Shown here: piece by piece, positions 1 through 8,360 of the stretch
Layout: the number at the start of each line of letters is the position of its first letter
How positions within the stretch are numbered: the first letter of the stretch is position 1
Translations under genes and position numbers: made by a program
The notes under the pieces: model-generated
Told to the model about the DNA's origin: nothing
Database searches by the model: none
Seen by the model: the letters and a program-made list of their open reading frames with translations, nothing else
Source: Thalassomonas actiniarum
Lineage (GTDB): Bacteria > Pseudomonadota > Gammaproteobacteria > Enterobacterales > Alteromonadaceae
DNA length: 64,000 nt
Direction of reading: 5' to 3'
Assembly (NCBI RefSeq): GCF_000948975.2
Contig: NZ_CP059735.1
Location: 5,702,603-5,766,602 of the forward strand

Positions 1-2122
1 CTTCCAGGCCGGGGACATCCCACATTTCTTCCAGAGATTGCGGCGGAATATGCTGGTCGATAATGCCGTTGATAACATCGCTGCGAATGGCATGTACCAC
101 ATCTTTAATATCGGCTTCATCCAGCAACTCGTTACGCTGCTCGTAAATCACCTTACGCTGATCATTGGCAACATCATCAAATTCCAATAACTGCTTACGC
201 ATATCGAAGTTGCGGCCTTCAACCTTACGCTGGGCGTTTTCGATGCTACGGGTTACCCAGGGATGCTCAATGGCTTCACCATGTTCCATACCCAGTTTAC
301 GCATCATGTTGGCGATACGCTCTGAGGCGAAAATACGCATCAGGCCATCTTCCATCGACAGGTAGAAACGGGTTGAACCGGCATCACCCTGACGACCTGA
401 ACGGCCTCGTAACTGGTTATCGATACGGCGGGACTCATGACGCTCGGTAGCAACAATATGCAAACCACCCAGTCCTAAGACTTTCTCATGTGCTTCCTGC
501 CACTCGGCTTTCACCTTGGCAATTTGTTCTTCGGTAGGGTTGTTTAACTTGGCAATCATGGCATCAAGGTTACCGCCAAGTACGATATCGGTACCACGAC
601 CCGCCATATTGGTGGCGATAGTTACCGCCCCTTCTTTACCGGCATCGGCAACAATTTCTGCTTCCTGTGCGTGGAACTTGGCATTAAGCACCTTATGCTT
701 GATTTTTGCCTTGTTCAGGAACTGGGATAAAAACTCTGAAGTTTCGATACTGATGGTACCCACCAGTACAGGTTGGCCACGCTCAACACAATCTTTAATG
801 TCTTCAAGAATCGCTTCAAATTTCTCTTCCGCGGTCAGGTAGATTAAATCTGCCCGGTCGTCACGGATCATCGCCCGGTTGGTTGGGATGATCACGGTTT
901 CCAGGCCATAAATATGCTGGAATTCGAACGCTTCGGTATCGGCGGTACCTGTCATACCGGATAATTTTTCATAAAGACGGAAGTAGTTCTGGAAAGTAAT
1001 AGATGCCAGGGTCTGGTTTTCATTCTGGATCTTAACCCCTTCCTTCGCCTCTACCGCCTGATGTAAACCTTCTGACCAGCGACGGCCTTCCATGGTACGT
1101 CCGGTGTGCTCATCAACAATAACGATCTCACCTTCTTTAACAATATAATCAACGTCTTTCTGGAACAGTTTATGGGCACGCAAGCCCGCCATCACATGAT
1201 GCAGCAGGGAAATATTACTGGCAGCAAACAGTGATTCGCCGTCTTTGATCAGGCCTTTTTCCTGCATAATTTCTTCTATGCGCACCTGACCGCGTTCGGT
1301 CAAATAGACCTGTTTCGATTTTTCATCTACGGTAAAGTCGCCGGTACTTTCTTCACCTTCTTTATCTTCTTCTTCCTGCTGCTCTAAACCCGGTATTACG
1401 GTGTTAACCATGCGGTAAAGTTCAGAGCTGTCTTCCGCCTGTCCGGAAATAATCAAAGGGGTACGGGCTTCATCAATTAAGATGGAGTCGACTTCATCGA
1501 TAATGGCAAAATTCAGTTTTTTCTGTGCCCGCTCTGACGGCGCAAAGGCCATATTGTCGCGCAGGTAATCGAAACCGAATTCGTTGTTGGTACCGTAGGT
1601 GATATCTGCCTGATAAGCTTCCTGCTTATCGGTCGGAGACATGCCCGGGATATTGCAACCTACCGTCATACCAAGGAAAGAAAATAACGGCCGGCTCCAG
1701 TCGGCATCACGACGGGCCAGGTAGTCATTGACGGTAATCACGTGAACGCCGTTGCCGGTTAAGGCATTGAGGTAAGCCGGCAAGGTTGCGGTTAAGGTTT
1801 TACCTTCACCGGTACGCATTTCGGCGATTTGGCCGTTATGCAGCACCATACCACCTATCATTTGTACATCGAAGTGACGCATACCGAATACACGTTTACT
1901 GGCTTCACGCACCACGGCAAAGGCTTCTGGTAAAATATGCTCAAGCGCTTCATTTTTCTCTAAACGCTCTTTAAACTCAGCCGTTTTGTTTTTTAGCTCT
2001 TCATCACTCAGCGCTTCAATCACTGGCTCTAAGGCATTTATTTTATTGACTTCTTTTCGCATTTGCTTAAGTAGTCTGTCATTGCGACTACCAAACAGCT
2101 TTGTTAATAACTTTACAAACAT
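1..2122 (-). CDS. secA: SecA preprotein translocase ATPase (3' end cut by window edge)
   Basis: SecA is the cytoplasmic motor ATPase that drives secretory preproteins through SecYEG. The reading frame starts at the ATG complementary to 2120-2122 ([16 protein letters not shown]) and stays open to base 1, giving about 707 codons, so the C-terminal tail is missing from the window. Visible SecA motifs are the Walker [14 protein letters not shown], the helicase motif [32 protein letters not shown] and the second-domain [14 protein letters not shown] followed by RGRSGRQGD. An acidic insertion (about [13 protein letters not shown]) lies in the first nucleotide-binding domain. It follows the M23 peptidase gene and a terminator hairpin, the usual order in Vibrio and Shewanella relatives. 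Identity is secure. Confidence 0.98.
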   Translation of the reverse strand, partial: MFVKLLTKLFGSRNDRLLKQMRKEVNKINALEPVIEALSDEELKNKTAEFKERLEKNEALEHILPEAFAVVREASKRVFGMRHFDVQMIGGMVLHNGQIAEMRTGEGKTLTATLPAYLNALTGNGVHVITVNDYLARRDADWSRPLFSFLGMTVGCNIPGMSPTDKQEAYQADITYGTNNEFGFDYLRDNMAFAPSERAQKKLNFAIIDEVDSILIDEARTPLIISGQAEDSSELYRMVNTVIPGLEQQEEEDKEGEESTGDFTVDEKSKQVYLTERGQVRIEEIMQEKGLIKDGESLFAASNISLLHHVMAGLRAHKLFQKDVDYIVKEGEIVIVDEHTGRTMEGRRWSEGLHQAVEAKEGVKIQNENQTLASITFQNYFRLYEKLSGMTGTADTEAFEFQHIYGLETVIIPTNRAMIRDDRADLIYLTAEEKFEAILEDIKDCVERGQPVLVGTISIETSEFLSQFLNKAKIKHKVLNAKFHAQEAEIVADAGKEGAVTIATNMAGRGTDIVLGGNLDAMIAKLNNPTEEQIAKVKAEWQEAHEKVLGLGGLHIVATERHESRRIDNQLRGRSGRQGDAGSTRFYLSMEDGLMRIFASERIANMMRKLGMEHGEAIEHPWVTRSIENAQRKVEGRNFDMRKQLLEFDDVANDQRKVIYEQRNELLDEADIKDVVHAIRSDVINGIIDQHIPPQSLEEMWDVPGLE

Positions 2123-2160
2123 CTTGTTAAACCATGTAATTGAAGAAAATCTTCATCCTA

Positions 2161-2190
2161 AAAATAAAGTGATCGGCCAAAGCCGATCAC
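2161..2190 (-). terminator. Rho-independent terminator between M23 gene and secA
   Basis: The 9-bp perfect stem GTGATCGGC/GCCGATCAC (2169-2177 with 2182-2190) closes on a four-base loop. Read on the minus strand it is followed by TTTATTTT. It lies after the M23 peptidase stop and 40 bases before the secA start, so it should limit read-through into secA. Confidence 0.8.
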
Positions 2191-2212
2191 AAAAAACGAA
2201 TTTTACCAATAT

Positions 2213-3118
2213 TTATTTGGCTTTACGATACACGTACTTAATTGGATTGATCTGGTTACCGTTACGTAAGATTTCATAGTGAACATGAGGACCGGTTGAA
2301 CGGCCCGTGCTTCCCATCCGGGCAATCACCTGTCCCTTACTGACCACATCACCCACTTTTACCAATAAAGTCTTATTATGCCCGTATCTGGTTTTAAGGC
2401 CAGCGCCATGGTCAATTTCAATTAAATTACCATAGCCATATCGCGGTTCGGCCCAGCTTACCACACCCGATGCCGTGGCAATAATCGCAGCATCTTCCTT
2501 GCCGGCAAAATCAACCCCTTTATGCATGGCAGGGCGGCCGCTAAAGGGATCCTTGCGCATACCAAAGTAGGAAGACAACCAGCCTTTACTGATTGGTCGA
2601 CCAGATAAATAACTGCTGTTCTCTATATGGTGTCCCAAAGTCACAGATTCAAGCAATTGCAGCTGTTTTTCTTCACGATTTATTTGCTCGGTCAAATCAC
2701 CGATGCTTAACAACAAATCTGACAGAGACAAAAACTGGGGATCATCGACCTCAGACAGCGGGCCACCGCTGGGCGGCAACTCGCCAAAATTAAACTCTTT
2801 TTCCGGGATATTGGCTTCACTGGCCAACCTGTCCCCCAAAGCATTTAATCTTAACACCTGACTTTGCAACTCGGCTAACCTTAAGGTCAGCGCCATTAAC
2901 TGCTGCTCATCGGCATGGGAGTTTACCAAATCCTGCTGGTCGAAATCTTGATTTAGCGCGTAATTATTCTGGCTTGGCACTTCATCGGCGGTAAACATTA
3001 AGTGAAAAATAACACCCGAGGCCAGGGCAAACGCCGAAACGGCGGAGATCCAATGAAATTTATTCAACTTCATTGAGAATCTTACATTCTTTCCGCGGTA
3101 CAGTAGTGTTAAACTCAT
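2213..3118 (-). CDS. M23 family (LytM-type) membrane-anchored metallopeptidase
   Basis: This is a 301-residue envelope protein that probably cleaves or helps cleave peptidoglycan cross-bridges. The N-terminus has a short basic stretch and one membrane anchor at about residues 24-44. A predicted coiled coil follows (about 60-100 and 140-160). The C-terminal M23/LytM domain (about 180-295) keeps the zinc-site motifs HKGVD and HVHYEI, so it should be catalytically competent. It starts only 28 bases from the divergent dciA gene, so the two promoters must overlap the opposite coding starts. It precedes secA, where enterobacteria carry secM instead. The start is the first ATG; no strong Shine-Dalgarno (SD) sequence precedes it. 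Confidence 0.9.
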   Translation of the reverse strand: MSLTLLYRGKNVRFSMKLNKFHWISAVSAFALASGVIFHLMFTADEVPSQNNYALNQDFDQQDLVNSHADEQQLMALTLRLAELQSQVLRLNALGDRLASEANIPEKEFNFGELPPSGGPLSEVDDPQFLSLSDLLLSIGDLTEQINREEKQLQLLESVTLGHHIENSSYLSGRPISKGWLSSYFGMRKDPFSGRPAMHKGVDFAGKEDAAIIATASGVVSWAEPRYGYGNLIEIDHGAGLKTRYGHNKTLLVKVGDVVSKGQVIARMGSTGRSTGPHVHYEILRNGNQINPIKYVYRKAK

Positions 3119-3146
3119 ATTAATTTATATTTTCCGATGTCTGAAC

Positions 3147-3614
3147 ATGGCGCGTAAGTCAAAAAAACCTGCAGATATGTCAGCTCTGTTCCAATCAACG
3201 ACAGGCACTTTGGCACAAATTCAACGAAAAACCAACTCTTTGGCAATATTAGCCGATATTGTACGTCAAATTTGCCCCGATCTGCCAGAGGACGTTTGGA
3301 AAGTCGCCAACTTTCACTCAAATACTTTGATTATAGAGGTTAAATCTCCGGTCTGGTCACAAAGACTGCAATTTGAGCGCATGAAAATTTGCCGACAATT
3401 GCAAATTGAAACCGATAATCAGTTCCAGCAAATCGAGATCAAGGTCAATCCCCACCAGCACAGGCGCTTCCCGACAAAAGAAGCAAAAGACAAGCCGCTA
3501 AAATCCCAAGTGTTGTCACAAAAAACCGCCGAGCAATTGCTCGCGGTCGCCGACAACGCCCCCAAAGGCCTGAAAGAAAAGCTGGAAAAACTGGCAAAAC
3601 ACGTTAAAAAATAA
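3147..3614 (+). CDS. dciA: DUF721 / DciA-like protein
   Basis: This 155-residue protein begins MARKSKKPADMSALF. It has the DUF721 layout: an N-terminal helical segment followed by a KH-like beta-alpha fold (about residues 40-105, with LIIEVKSPVWSQRLQF as core). DUF721 proteins such as DciA help load the replicative helicase DnaB in bacteria lacking DnaC. The basic C-terminal tail (about 105-155) is low-complexity and Lys-rich. It is divergent from the M23 gene, and the dciA-M23-secA neighbourhood is common in marine gammaproteobacteria. The family call is strong; the DnaB-loader role is taken from the family. Confidence 0.85.
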   Translation: MARKSKKPADMSALFQSTTGTLAQIQRKTNSLAILADIVRQICPDLPEDVWKVANFHSNTLIIEVKSPVWSQRLQFERMKICRQLQIETDNQFQQIEIKVNPHQHRRFPTKEAKDKPLKSQVLSQKTAEQLLAVADNAPKGLKEKLEKLAKHVKK

Positions 3615-3714
3615 ACTAAGCTCAAACTTGGGCTGCGGGTATACAGTACATTGCCTCTCCCGGTAAATATAATCCCGGGCGCCAAACCGGTTTACCTTTT
3701 CAAGAGGTGTGCTT

Positions 3715-4914
3715 TTGCAAGAGCTGATCAACAACACGATATCAACAGCCGGTATCTTGGTCACCCTGGGCCTGCTGTTTCTTATCGGCCTGGCAGCCCA
3801 TGAGACCGGTAAAAGAACCAACATTCCCCGCGTGACCCTGCTACTGCTATTAGGGGCTATTGCCAGCCCTAACGCGCTGGATATCGTTCCCCACCAACTA
3901 CAAAACTGGTTCCCTGTCGTCAGCCAAATCGCCTTGTGCATGGTGGGATTTTTATTGGGGGAGCAATTTATTTACCGCACCCTGAGTAAATCTGGAAAAA
4001 TCGTCTGGCTCATCACCGCTTTTGAATCCGTTGCCGCATCAATTTTCGTTTTTCTACTGCTTTATCTGCTCAGTGCTCCGATAATATTAGCCTTATTACT
4101 GGCGGGAATAGCCCCGGCAAGTGCCCCGGCAGCCACCATGGACGTGGTGAAAGAAAGTCATTTAAAAGGCCTGTTGCCGGGGACATTACTAAAAGTTGTC
4201 GCCATAGACGATGCCTTTGGCATTTTCCTGTTTGCCCTGTGTTTGGCTGCGGCAGAATTTATCAGCGGCTCTCCGGGTCTTTACCTGGGGTTCTTTAAGG
4301 CCATCTGGGAAATTCTCGGGGCTATCCTGATAGGGTGTGCCATAGGCTGGCCGATGGCAAAACTTACCGGCCGCTTGTCCTCGGGCGAGCCAACCCTGAT
4401 TGAAGCTTTGGGTTTTGTATTATTAAACGGCGGGCTTGCCCAGCTATCAGGGGCATCTTACCTTCTATCCAGCATAGTACTGGGGGCGGTCGTCGCCAAC
4501 TTTGCCCGCCATCATACCCGCCCGTTTCACGCCATAGAAGGCATCAGCACGCCCCTGCTGATCATATTTTTCTTTATGGCGGGTTTTCAATTTGATATCT
4601 CGGCATTTTCCCTTATCGGCTACATTGGCGGCGCCTATATCATTTCCCGATCAGCAGGCAAGATTTTAGGAGGCTACTTCGGGGCACAAATAGCGGGCGC
4701 AGATAAGATCATCCAAAACCATATCGGCTGGTGCTTGCTGCCCCAGGCAGGCGTCGCCTTGGGATTGGCCTTAATGGCCGCCGAGCGACATCCGGAATAT
4801 GCATCACAGCTCTTATCTTTATTGGTAGGCACCACCATCATATTTGAATTATTCGGTCCTGTGCTCACCCGTATGGCATTAATCAAGGCAGCTAAAGCAA
4901 ACAAAGCTGAATAA
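3715..4914 (+). CDS. CPA2-type cation/proton antiporter
   Basis: This is an integral inner-membrane protein of about 399 residues with roughly 11-13 hydrophobic segments. Motifs are those of Na+/H+ exchangers: an early GLAAHETGKRTNIPRVTLLLLLGA segment (conserved in CPA2 proteins) and the paired aspartates in AIDDAFGI at about residues 164-171, which in this fold bind the transported cation. There is no C-terminal TrkA-N domain, so it is the short form. The TTG at 3715 is preferred because AAGAGG (3702-3707) lies 7 bases upstream; the GTG at 3709 would be too close. It is convergent with the DapF-like gene. Substrate (Na+ or K+) cannot be read from sequence. Confidence 0.85.
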   Translation: MQELINNTISTAGILVTLGLLFLIGLAAHETGKRTNIPRVTLLLLLGAIASPNALDIVPHQLQNWFPVVSQIALCMVGFLLGEQFIYRTLSKSGKIVWLITAFESVAASIFVFLLLYLLSAPIILALLLAGIAPASAPAATMDVVKESHLKGLLPGTLLKVVAIDDAFGIFLFALCLAAAEFISGSPGLYLGFFKAIWEILGAILIGCAIGWPMAKLTGRLSSGEPTLIEALGFVLLNGGLAQLSGASYLLSSIVLGAVVANFARHHTRPFHAIEGISTPLLIIFFFMAGFQFDISAFSLIGYIGGAYIISRSAGKILGGYFGAQIAGADKIIQNHIGWCLLPQAGVALGLALMAAERHPEYASQLLSLLVGTTIIFELFGPVLTRMALIKAAKANKAE

Positions 4915-5001
4915 CTCCCCGTCACAAAACCAGACTTGGCAACAGAGCCAATCATCCAGGATATTGTAAGGATTATGAAAGGCCTCAAAAGTAACATTAA
5001 C

Positions 5002-5031
5002 AATAAACAGGCAGATATAAAGCTGTTTATT
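5002..5031. terminator. Possible bidirectional terminator hairpin
   Basis: AATAAACAG (5002-5010) pairs with CTGTTTATT (5023-5031) between the convergent antiporter and DapF-like genes. It has no clear T-run on either strand and the stem is AT-rich, so this is a weak call. The rest of 4915-5122 shows nothing else. Confidence 0.3.
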
Positions 5032-5122
5032 CTAGCTGTCAGTGCAGAGTTTTCCGGCTCAAGTTTTCTTCCCCGGTTCAAGCCCGAACCCAGCATAAAG
5101 CTGGCGAACGACAGCAGTTATT

Positions 5123-5950
5123 TCAAGATAAAGCCTCATCGCACAAGTTACCTTCCGCGATTTTACCAACCGCCCCGGTCATCACGGCATTAAATTGTTT
5201 ATCCAAAGCTATCTCGATAATCCCTCCGGGCATCTGCACCGAGATATTTTCCCGGCACAAACCAAGACAATAGACAACGGCAGCTGCCGCCACGCTGCTG
5301 CTCCCGGACGCCAGGGTATAACCGGCCCCCCGCTCCCATATTTCGATCTGTATCTGCTCTTGTCCCAAGACTTTAACAAACTGAACATTTGTCCTGTTGT
5401 TAAACCTCGGCTGACACTCAATAAGCGGGCCGTACTTCCTGGCCACGTCAGGAGATAATTCGTCAACTAAAATAACGCAGTGTGGATTACCGACATCTGC
5501 CCGGTAACCGATAAAAGCTTTATCTGATGCCTGAATATTTTCCGCTGTTGCCATAAGACAATTAGGCGCATCATGGTTAAAGGAGACTTGCCCCATCTCG
5601 ACCGTAACCGACTTTCCCGATGACGACACGGATGCACGAACAACACCTCCCGGCGTTTCAATCAAAAAAGGCTCATTGGAGACTAATTTTCGGTCCCAAA
5701 GGTAACGGGAAAATATCCGCAAACCATTGCCGCTTTTTTCCGCTTCACTGCCGTCGGGATTAAAAATCTTCAAGGAAAAATCACCGTTTCTTCCCGGTAA
5801 AGGCCCAAAAAGTACGCCGTCTGAGCCTATACCGTAATGACGGTGACATAAGGTGATAACTTCACTTTCGCTCGGCTGCTGCTCGACATCTTTCGGGTCA
5901 ACCATCAGGTAATCATTGCCCAGGGCATGATATTTAGTAAATTTTATCAT
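5123..5950 (-). CDS. DapF-family isomerase homologue with both catalytic Cys replaced by Ser
   Basis: The 275-residue protein has the full two-lobed diaminopimelate epimerase fold signature: MIKFTKYHALGNDYLM at the N-terminus, NPDGSEAEKSGNGLR, GNPHCVILVD, FNNRTNVQFV and ERGAGYTLASGSSSVAAA. In true DapF the two half-site motifs carry the acid/base cysteines (Cys73 and Cys217 in E. coli). Here they are Ser73 (AGC) and Ser215 (TCC), while the substrate-binding residues around them are kept. This cannot be called an ordinary DAP epimerase; a changed reaction such as a dehydratase or eliminase is possible. It lies 4 bases after a RidA-family gene, so the two are almost surely co-transcribed. It sits in the accessory block between lpxC and dciA, which fits an added function rather than lysine synthesis. 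Confidence 0.85.
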   Translation of the reverse strand: MIKFTKYHALGNDYLMVDPKDVEQQPSESEVITLCHRHYGIGSDGVLFGPLPGRNGDFSLKIFNPDGSEAEKSGNGLRIFSRYLWDRKLVSNEPFLIETPGGVVRASVSSSGKSVTVEMGQVSFNHDAPNCLMATAENIQASDKAFIGYRADVGNPHCVILVDELSPDVARKYGPLIECQPRFNNRTNVQFVKVLGQEQIQIEIWERGAGYTLASGSSSVAAAAVVYCLGLCRENISVQMPGGIIEIALDKQFNAVMTGAVGKIAEGNLCDEALS

Positions 5951-5954
5951 CTGG

Positions 5955-6314
5955 TTATTTAGCGGTGTCGCGTACCGCAGTAACTGTCACTTCAATTAAA
6001 ACATCCCCTTCAAGGGTAACCCCAAGGCAGGCCCTTTGCGGCCAATGCTGCGGCCCAGTACCCAGCCAGGCCTGCCAAACCGCATCCATTTTTCCCTTGT
6101 CCTGCATATTGGCGATATAAACCTGGGCAGAGACAATGCGGCTTTTATCCGAAGCCATTTCAAGCAAGTTGTTCTCAATTGTTTCAAGGGTCAGCCGGGT
6201 TTGTTCTTCGATGCCAACATTCGTATCGGATGAGGTTGCCACAGTCCATACCAGATCTTTATAGGCTGAGGATTTATTTCTACCGGGATAGATCCCAGGT
6301 TTTCTTTCGATCAT
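5955..6314 (-). CDS. RidA/YjgF family enamine/imine deaminase
   Basis: This 119-residue protein belongs to the RidA (YjgF/YER057c/UK114) family, small trimeric cytosolic enzymes that hydrolyse reactive 2-aminoacrylate-type enamines and imines. The C-terminal signature WPQRACLGVTLEGDVLIEV contains the family arginine (R94, equivalent to E. coli R105) and glutamate (E108), so it should be active. The preceding PGRNKSSAYKDLVW segment is degenerate relative to canonical RidA, suggesting a diverged subfamily. It forms a two-gene unit with the DapF-like gene 4 bases downstream, which suggests that the partner releases an enamine. No Shine-Dalgarno sequence precedes the ATG (AACCTCTTATG); no other in-frame start is better. 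Confidence 0.85.
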   Translation of the reverse strand: MIERKPGIYPGRNKSSAYKDLVWTVATSSDTNVGIEEQTRLTLETIENNLLEMASDKSRIVSAQVYIANMQDKGKMDAVWQAWLGTGPQHWPQRACLGVTLEGDVLIEVTVTAVRDTAK

Positions 6315-6405
6315 AAGAGGTTATTCGTTTATTAACACGAAGCGGAAAAATATCATATTTACATGAAAGGGCATGATTTTATTTGTATCAAACTGTCAAT
6401 GGCAG

Positions 6406-6441
6406 ACAAAAAACCTCAGAGCCGTAAATATGCCCGGCTCT
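6406..6441 (-). terminator. Candidate terminator upstream of ridA-like gene
   Basis: AGAGCCG (6418-6424) pairs with CGGCTCT (6435-6441). Read on the minus strand the stem is followed within four bases by TTTTTT. It would end transcripts coming from the peptidase-like gene before the RidA/DapF pair. With the hairpin at 6559-6588 it makes two hairpins in a 285-base gap that otherwise shows nothing. Confidence 0.45.
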
Positions 6442-6556
6442 TGAATTTGTTTTGCTCTCCCCTGCCACAATTCAATATCAGCAGTGCCAACGCAATACAT
6501 TGAGGTCGGAGTAAATGCTAACTTACAAACTTATAGGGTAAAACTTTGAAATTAAA

Positions 6557-6590
6557 GCTGGGCCTCTATACCAGCTAATTGAGGCCCAAT
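6557..6590 (-). terminator. Hairpin just after the C80-like gene
   Basis: TGGGCCTC (6559-6566) pairs perfectly with GAGGCCCA (6581-6588), 12 bases beyond the stop at 6600. The T-run on the minus strand is poor (GCTTTAATTT), so this is a probable but not ideal terminator. Confidence 0.45.
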
Positions 6591-6599
6591 AGGTTAATG

Positions 6600-7652
6600 C
6601 TATTTGGCAAACTTTTTTAATAACCTGGGACTCACAGGCGTACCGTGGCCTAAGTGTTTAGGATGCACACAAACAGGGTTTGGGTATTTGGCAAAAATAA
6701 CATTGCCCATACCGTAGATATACTTGTACACCAATTTGCCATACTTCCCCTGCGGCCCGGAGTTTTGCCGCCCGGAAGCTTCCACCAAGCGGATTTTCTG
6801 GCGAAGGTAATTTAACAGCTCCCGGCTTTCATAATCATGGGCAGGTAAGCCATGGTTGCGCCTTAATGCCCGTAAGGCCGTCAATTTATCGGCCGCCGTA
6901 GTATTCTGCTCGGCAGTCACTAAAGCAATAACAAAGTTCGCTTTGGCGCCACCGGCATTTAAAAAAAGGTTTCGATTTTGGTTCCACCAGGCAATAGATT
7001 GTATTACCCCCACCTCCTGACTGATGGCCTGGTTATCTAATGTGCCCTGAATCGCCAATTCGGTTTGCACTTCAGACTTACCGGTTACCGTATTAAAGCT
7101 AAGCTCACCGGTTCTGGCGGTCATACGAACCGAACGATTCGGGCTGATACGCTGGTACAGCTTATAGGCAAAACTGTCGGTCCAGTCGATGAGATCCAAG
7201 TTCTCATGATCAAGGCGGTAATTTGAACTGCGCGCGCCAAAACACATCACCAAACTAAAATTATACTGCACATTGGGAACAAACAAGGTAAGCAACAAGT
7301 TTGCTAGCTGCTGATAGCTAACATGTTCATCGGGACGTCGGCCTAAGGTTGAACGGATCAAGCCATAGTTAACGCTGGTCATGGGGCCGTGAATGGAAAG
7401 CATGACTTGAGTGGCCCCCTGGCACAGGTTCTTTATTTTAGTCCGGTCGGTACCAAAGTCAGGATAATGGGCCCCCGTGGTAAACGCCCGGTAAAAGTCC
7501 ACCATATCAATTTCAGTGACTTGCTCGGTTTTCTTTACATGATAATTTTTAAATCTAACGGAAGGGTTCTTAATTCTTAGCGCGGTAACGGCTTTATGAC
7601 CGTCAACACCTAAATCATCAGACATATTCAAAAAGACGATTTTCTTGGGCAT
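6600..7652 (-). CDS. Putative clan CD (C80-like) cysteine peptidase, uncharacterised
   Basis: This 350-residue soluble protein has no signal peptide or membrane segment. I do not recognise a named family. Two short motifs look like clan CD cysteine peptidases: QVMLSIHGP, a hydrophobic strand ending His-Gly (H88), and NFSLVMCFGARSS, a hydrophobic strand ending Cys (C137). The His-Cys separation of 49 residues and the intervening LANLLLTLF helix resemble the C80 autoprocessing domain of MARTX and large clostridial toxins. The C-terminal 140 residues are basic and contain a helical ALRALRRNHGLP segment. AAGGAGAG lies 6 bases before the ATG. It is 111 bases downstream of the membrane toxin/immunity-like pair and may belong to it. 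The peptidase call is inferred from motif geometry only. Confidence 0.5.
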   Translation of the reverse strand: MPKKIVFLNMSDDLGVDGHKAVTALRIKNPSVRFKNYHVKKTEQVTEIDMVDFYRAFTTGAHYPDFGTDRTKIKNLCQGATQVMLSIHGPMTSVNYGLIRSTLGRRPDEHVSYQQLANLLLTLFVPNVQYNFSLVMCFGARSSNYRLDHENLDLIDWTDSFAYKLYQRISPNRSVRMTARTGELSFNTVTGKSEVQTELAIQGTLDNQAISQEVGVIQSIAWWNQNRNLFLNAGGAKANFVIALVTAEQNTTAADKLTALRALRRNHGLPAHDYESRELLNYLRQKIRLVEASGRQNSGPQGKYGKLVYKYIYGMGNVIFAKYPNPVCVHPKHLGHGTPVSPRLLKKFAK

Positions 7653-7763
7653 TGACTCTCCTTTTCACTGAAGTAGATGACATCCGTAAAACATTATACT
7701 TAAAGGAGAAATCTATACTAGAGAATGTTGCTGCTTCGTATTTACTAAAGCCTGCAACTCAAA

Positions 7764-8360
7764 CTAATACTGAGAAAAACGTTTTGAATATGCTGCCAGC
7801 TTTTCACGTACCTTACCCTCTACTTCGGGTATTGTGGGCCTGTTAGCTAACCTTTCCTGCTCTGAAATCCATGCTAAAACCTCACCGCTGACAATATTGC
7901 TACTTTTGACACAGTATTGCGGCATTATCACCCAAATATCTGGCGTTCCGGCCCTGTGCTCTGAGTAATCATAACAGTAACTATACCCCTGACTTTCAAG
8001 GTAGGATGATGATATAAATTCAAAAAGTATTCTGGAAAGAATCAAACCTACAGCCAACAAAAAAAAAGATTTAAACCCGACAGATACTTTTTTATCCGTC
8101 ATTTTACCAACCAATCTTAAATAAAAAGCAGTAGTTAATAATCCGAAAATCGCCACAATAAAAGGCACTGAAAAGGTTAACGGCCACACTTCCACAAATA
8201 TTGATTTTGAAGAGAGTTTATCAAAGTTATCAATAACATCACCCAACTCAGCAATAAATACACCTGAAATAGCTAAACAAAACAATATACCACTAATTAA
8301 GGCCAACTTATATTTATTACCTTTAGGCTCTTCAAGATAAGTACTATTGCCTGACATCAT
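7764..8360 (-). CDS. Small multi-pass membrane protein, candidate immunity protein (DUF1240-like)
   Basis: This 198-residue protein has three clear membrane segments (about residues 18-38, 60-80, 96-114). A C-terminal soluble part follows, with two spaced cysteines in GYSYCYDYSEHR and VIMPQYC; this pattern recalls DUF1240-type small membrane proteins, from memory only. Its ATG overlaps the stop of the 308-residue gene (ATGA), so translation is coupled; the second ATG, 6 bases after AGAGG, may be the true start. A membrane-resident partner encoded right after a membrane-inserting protein is the usual layout for an immunity protein. Composition is more AT-rich than the dcw genes. Function unproven. 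Confidence 0.6.
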   Translation of the reverse strand: MMSGNSTYLEEPKGNKYKLALISGILFCLAISGVFIAELGDVIDNFDKLSSKSIFVEVWPLTFSVPFIVAIFGLLTTAFYLRLVGKMTDKKVSVGFKSFFLLAVGLILSRILFEFISSSYLESQGYSYCYDYSEHRAGTPDIWVIMPQYCVKSSNIVSGEVLAWISEQERLANRPTIPEVEGKVREKLAAYSKRFSQY

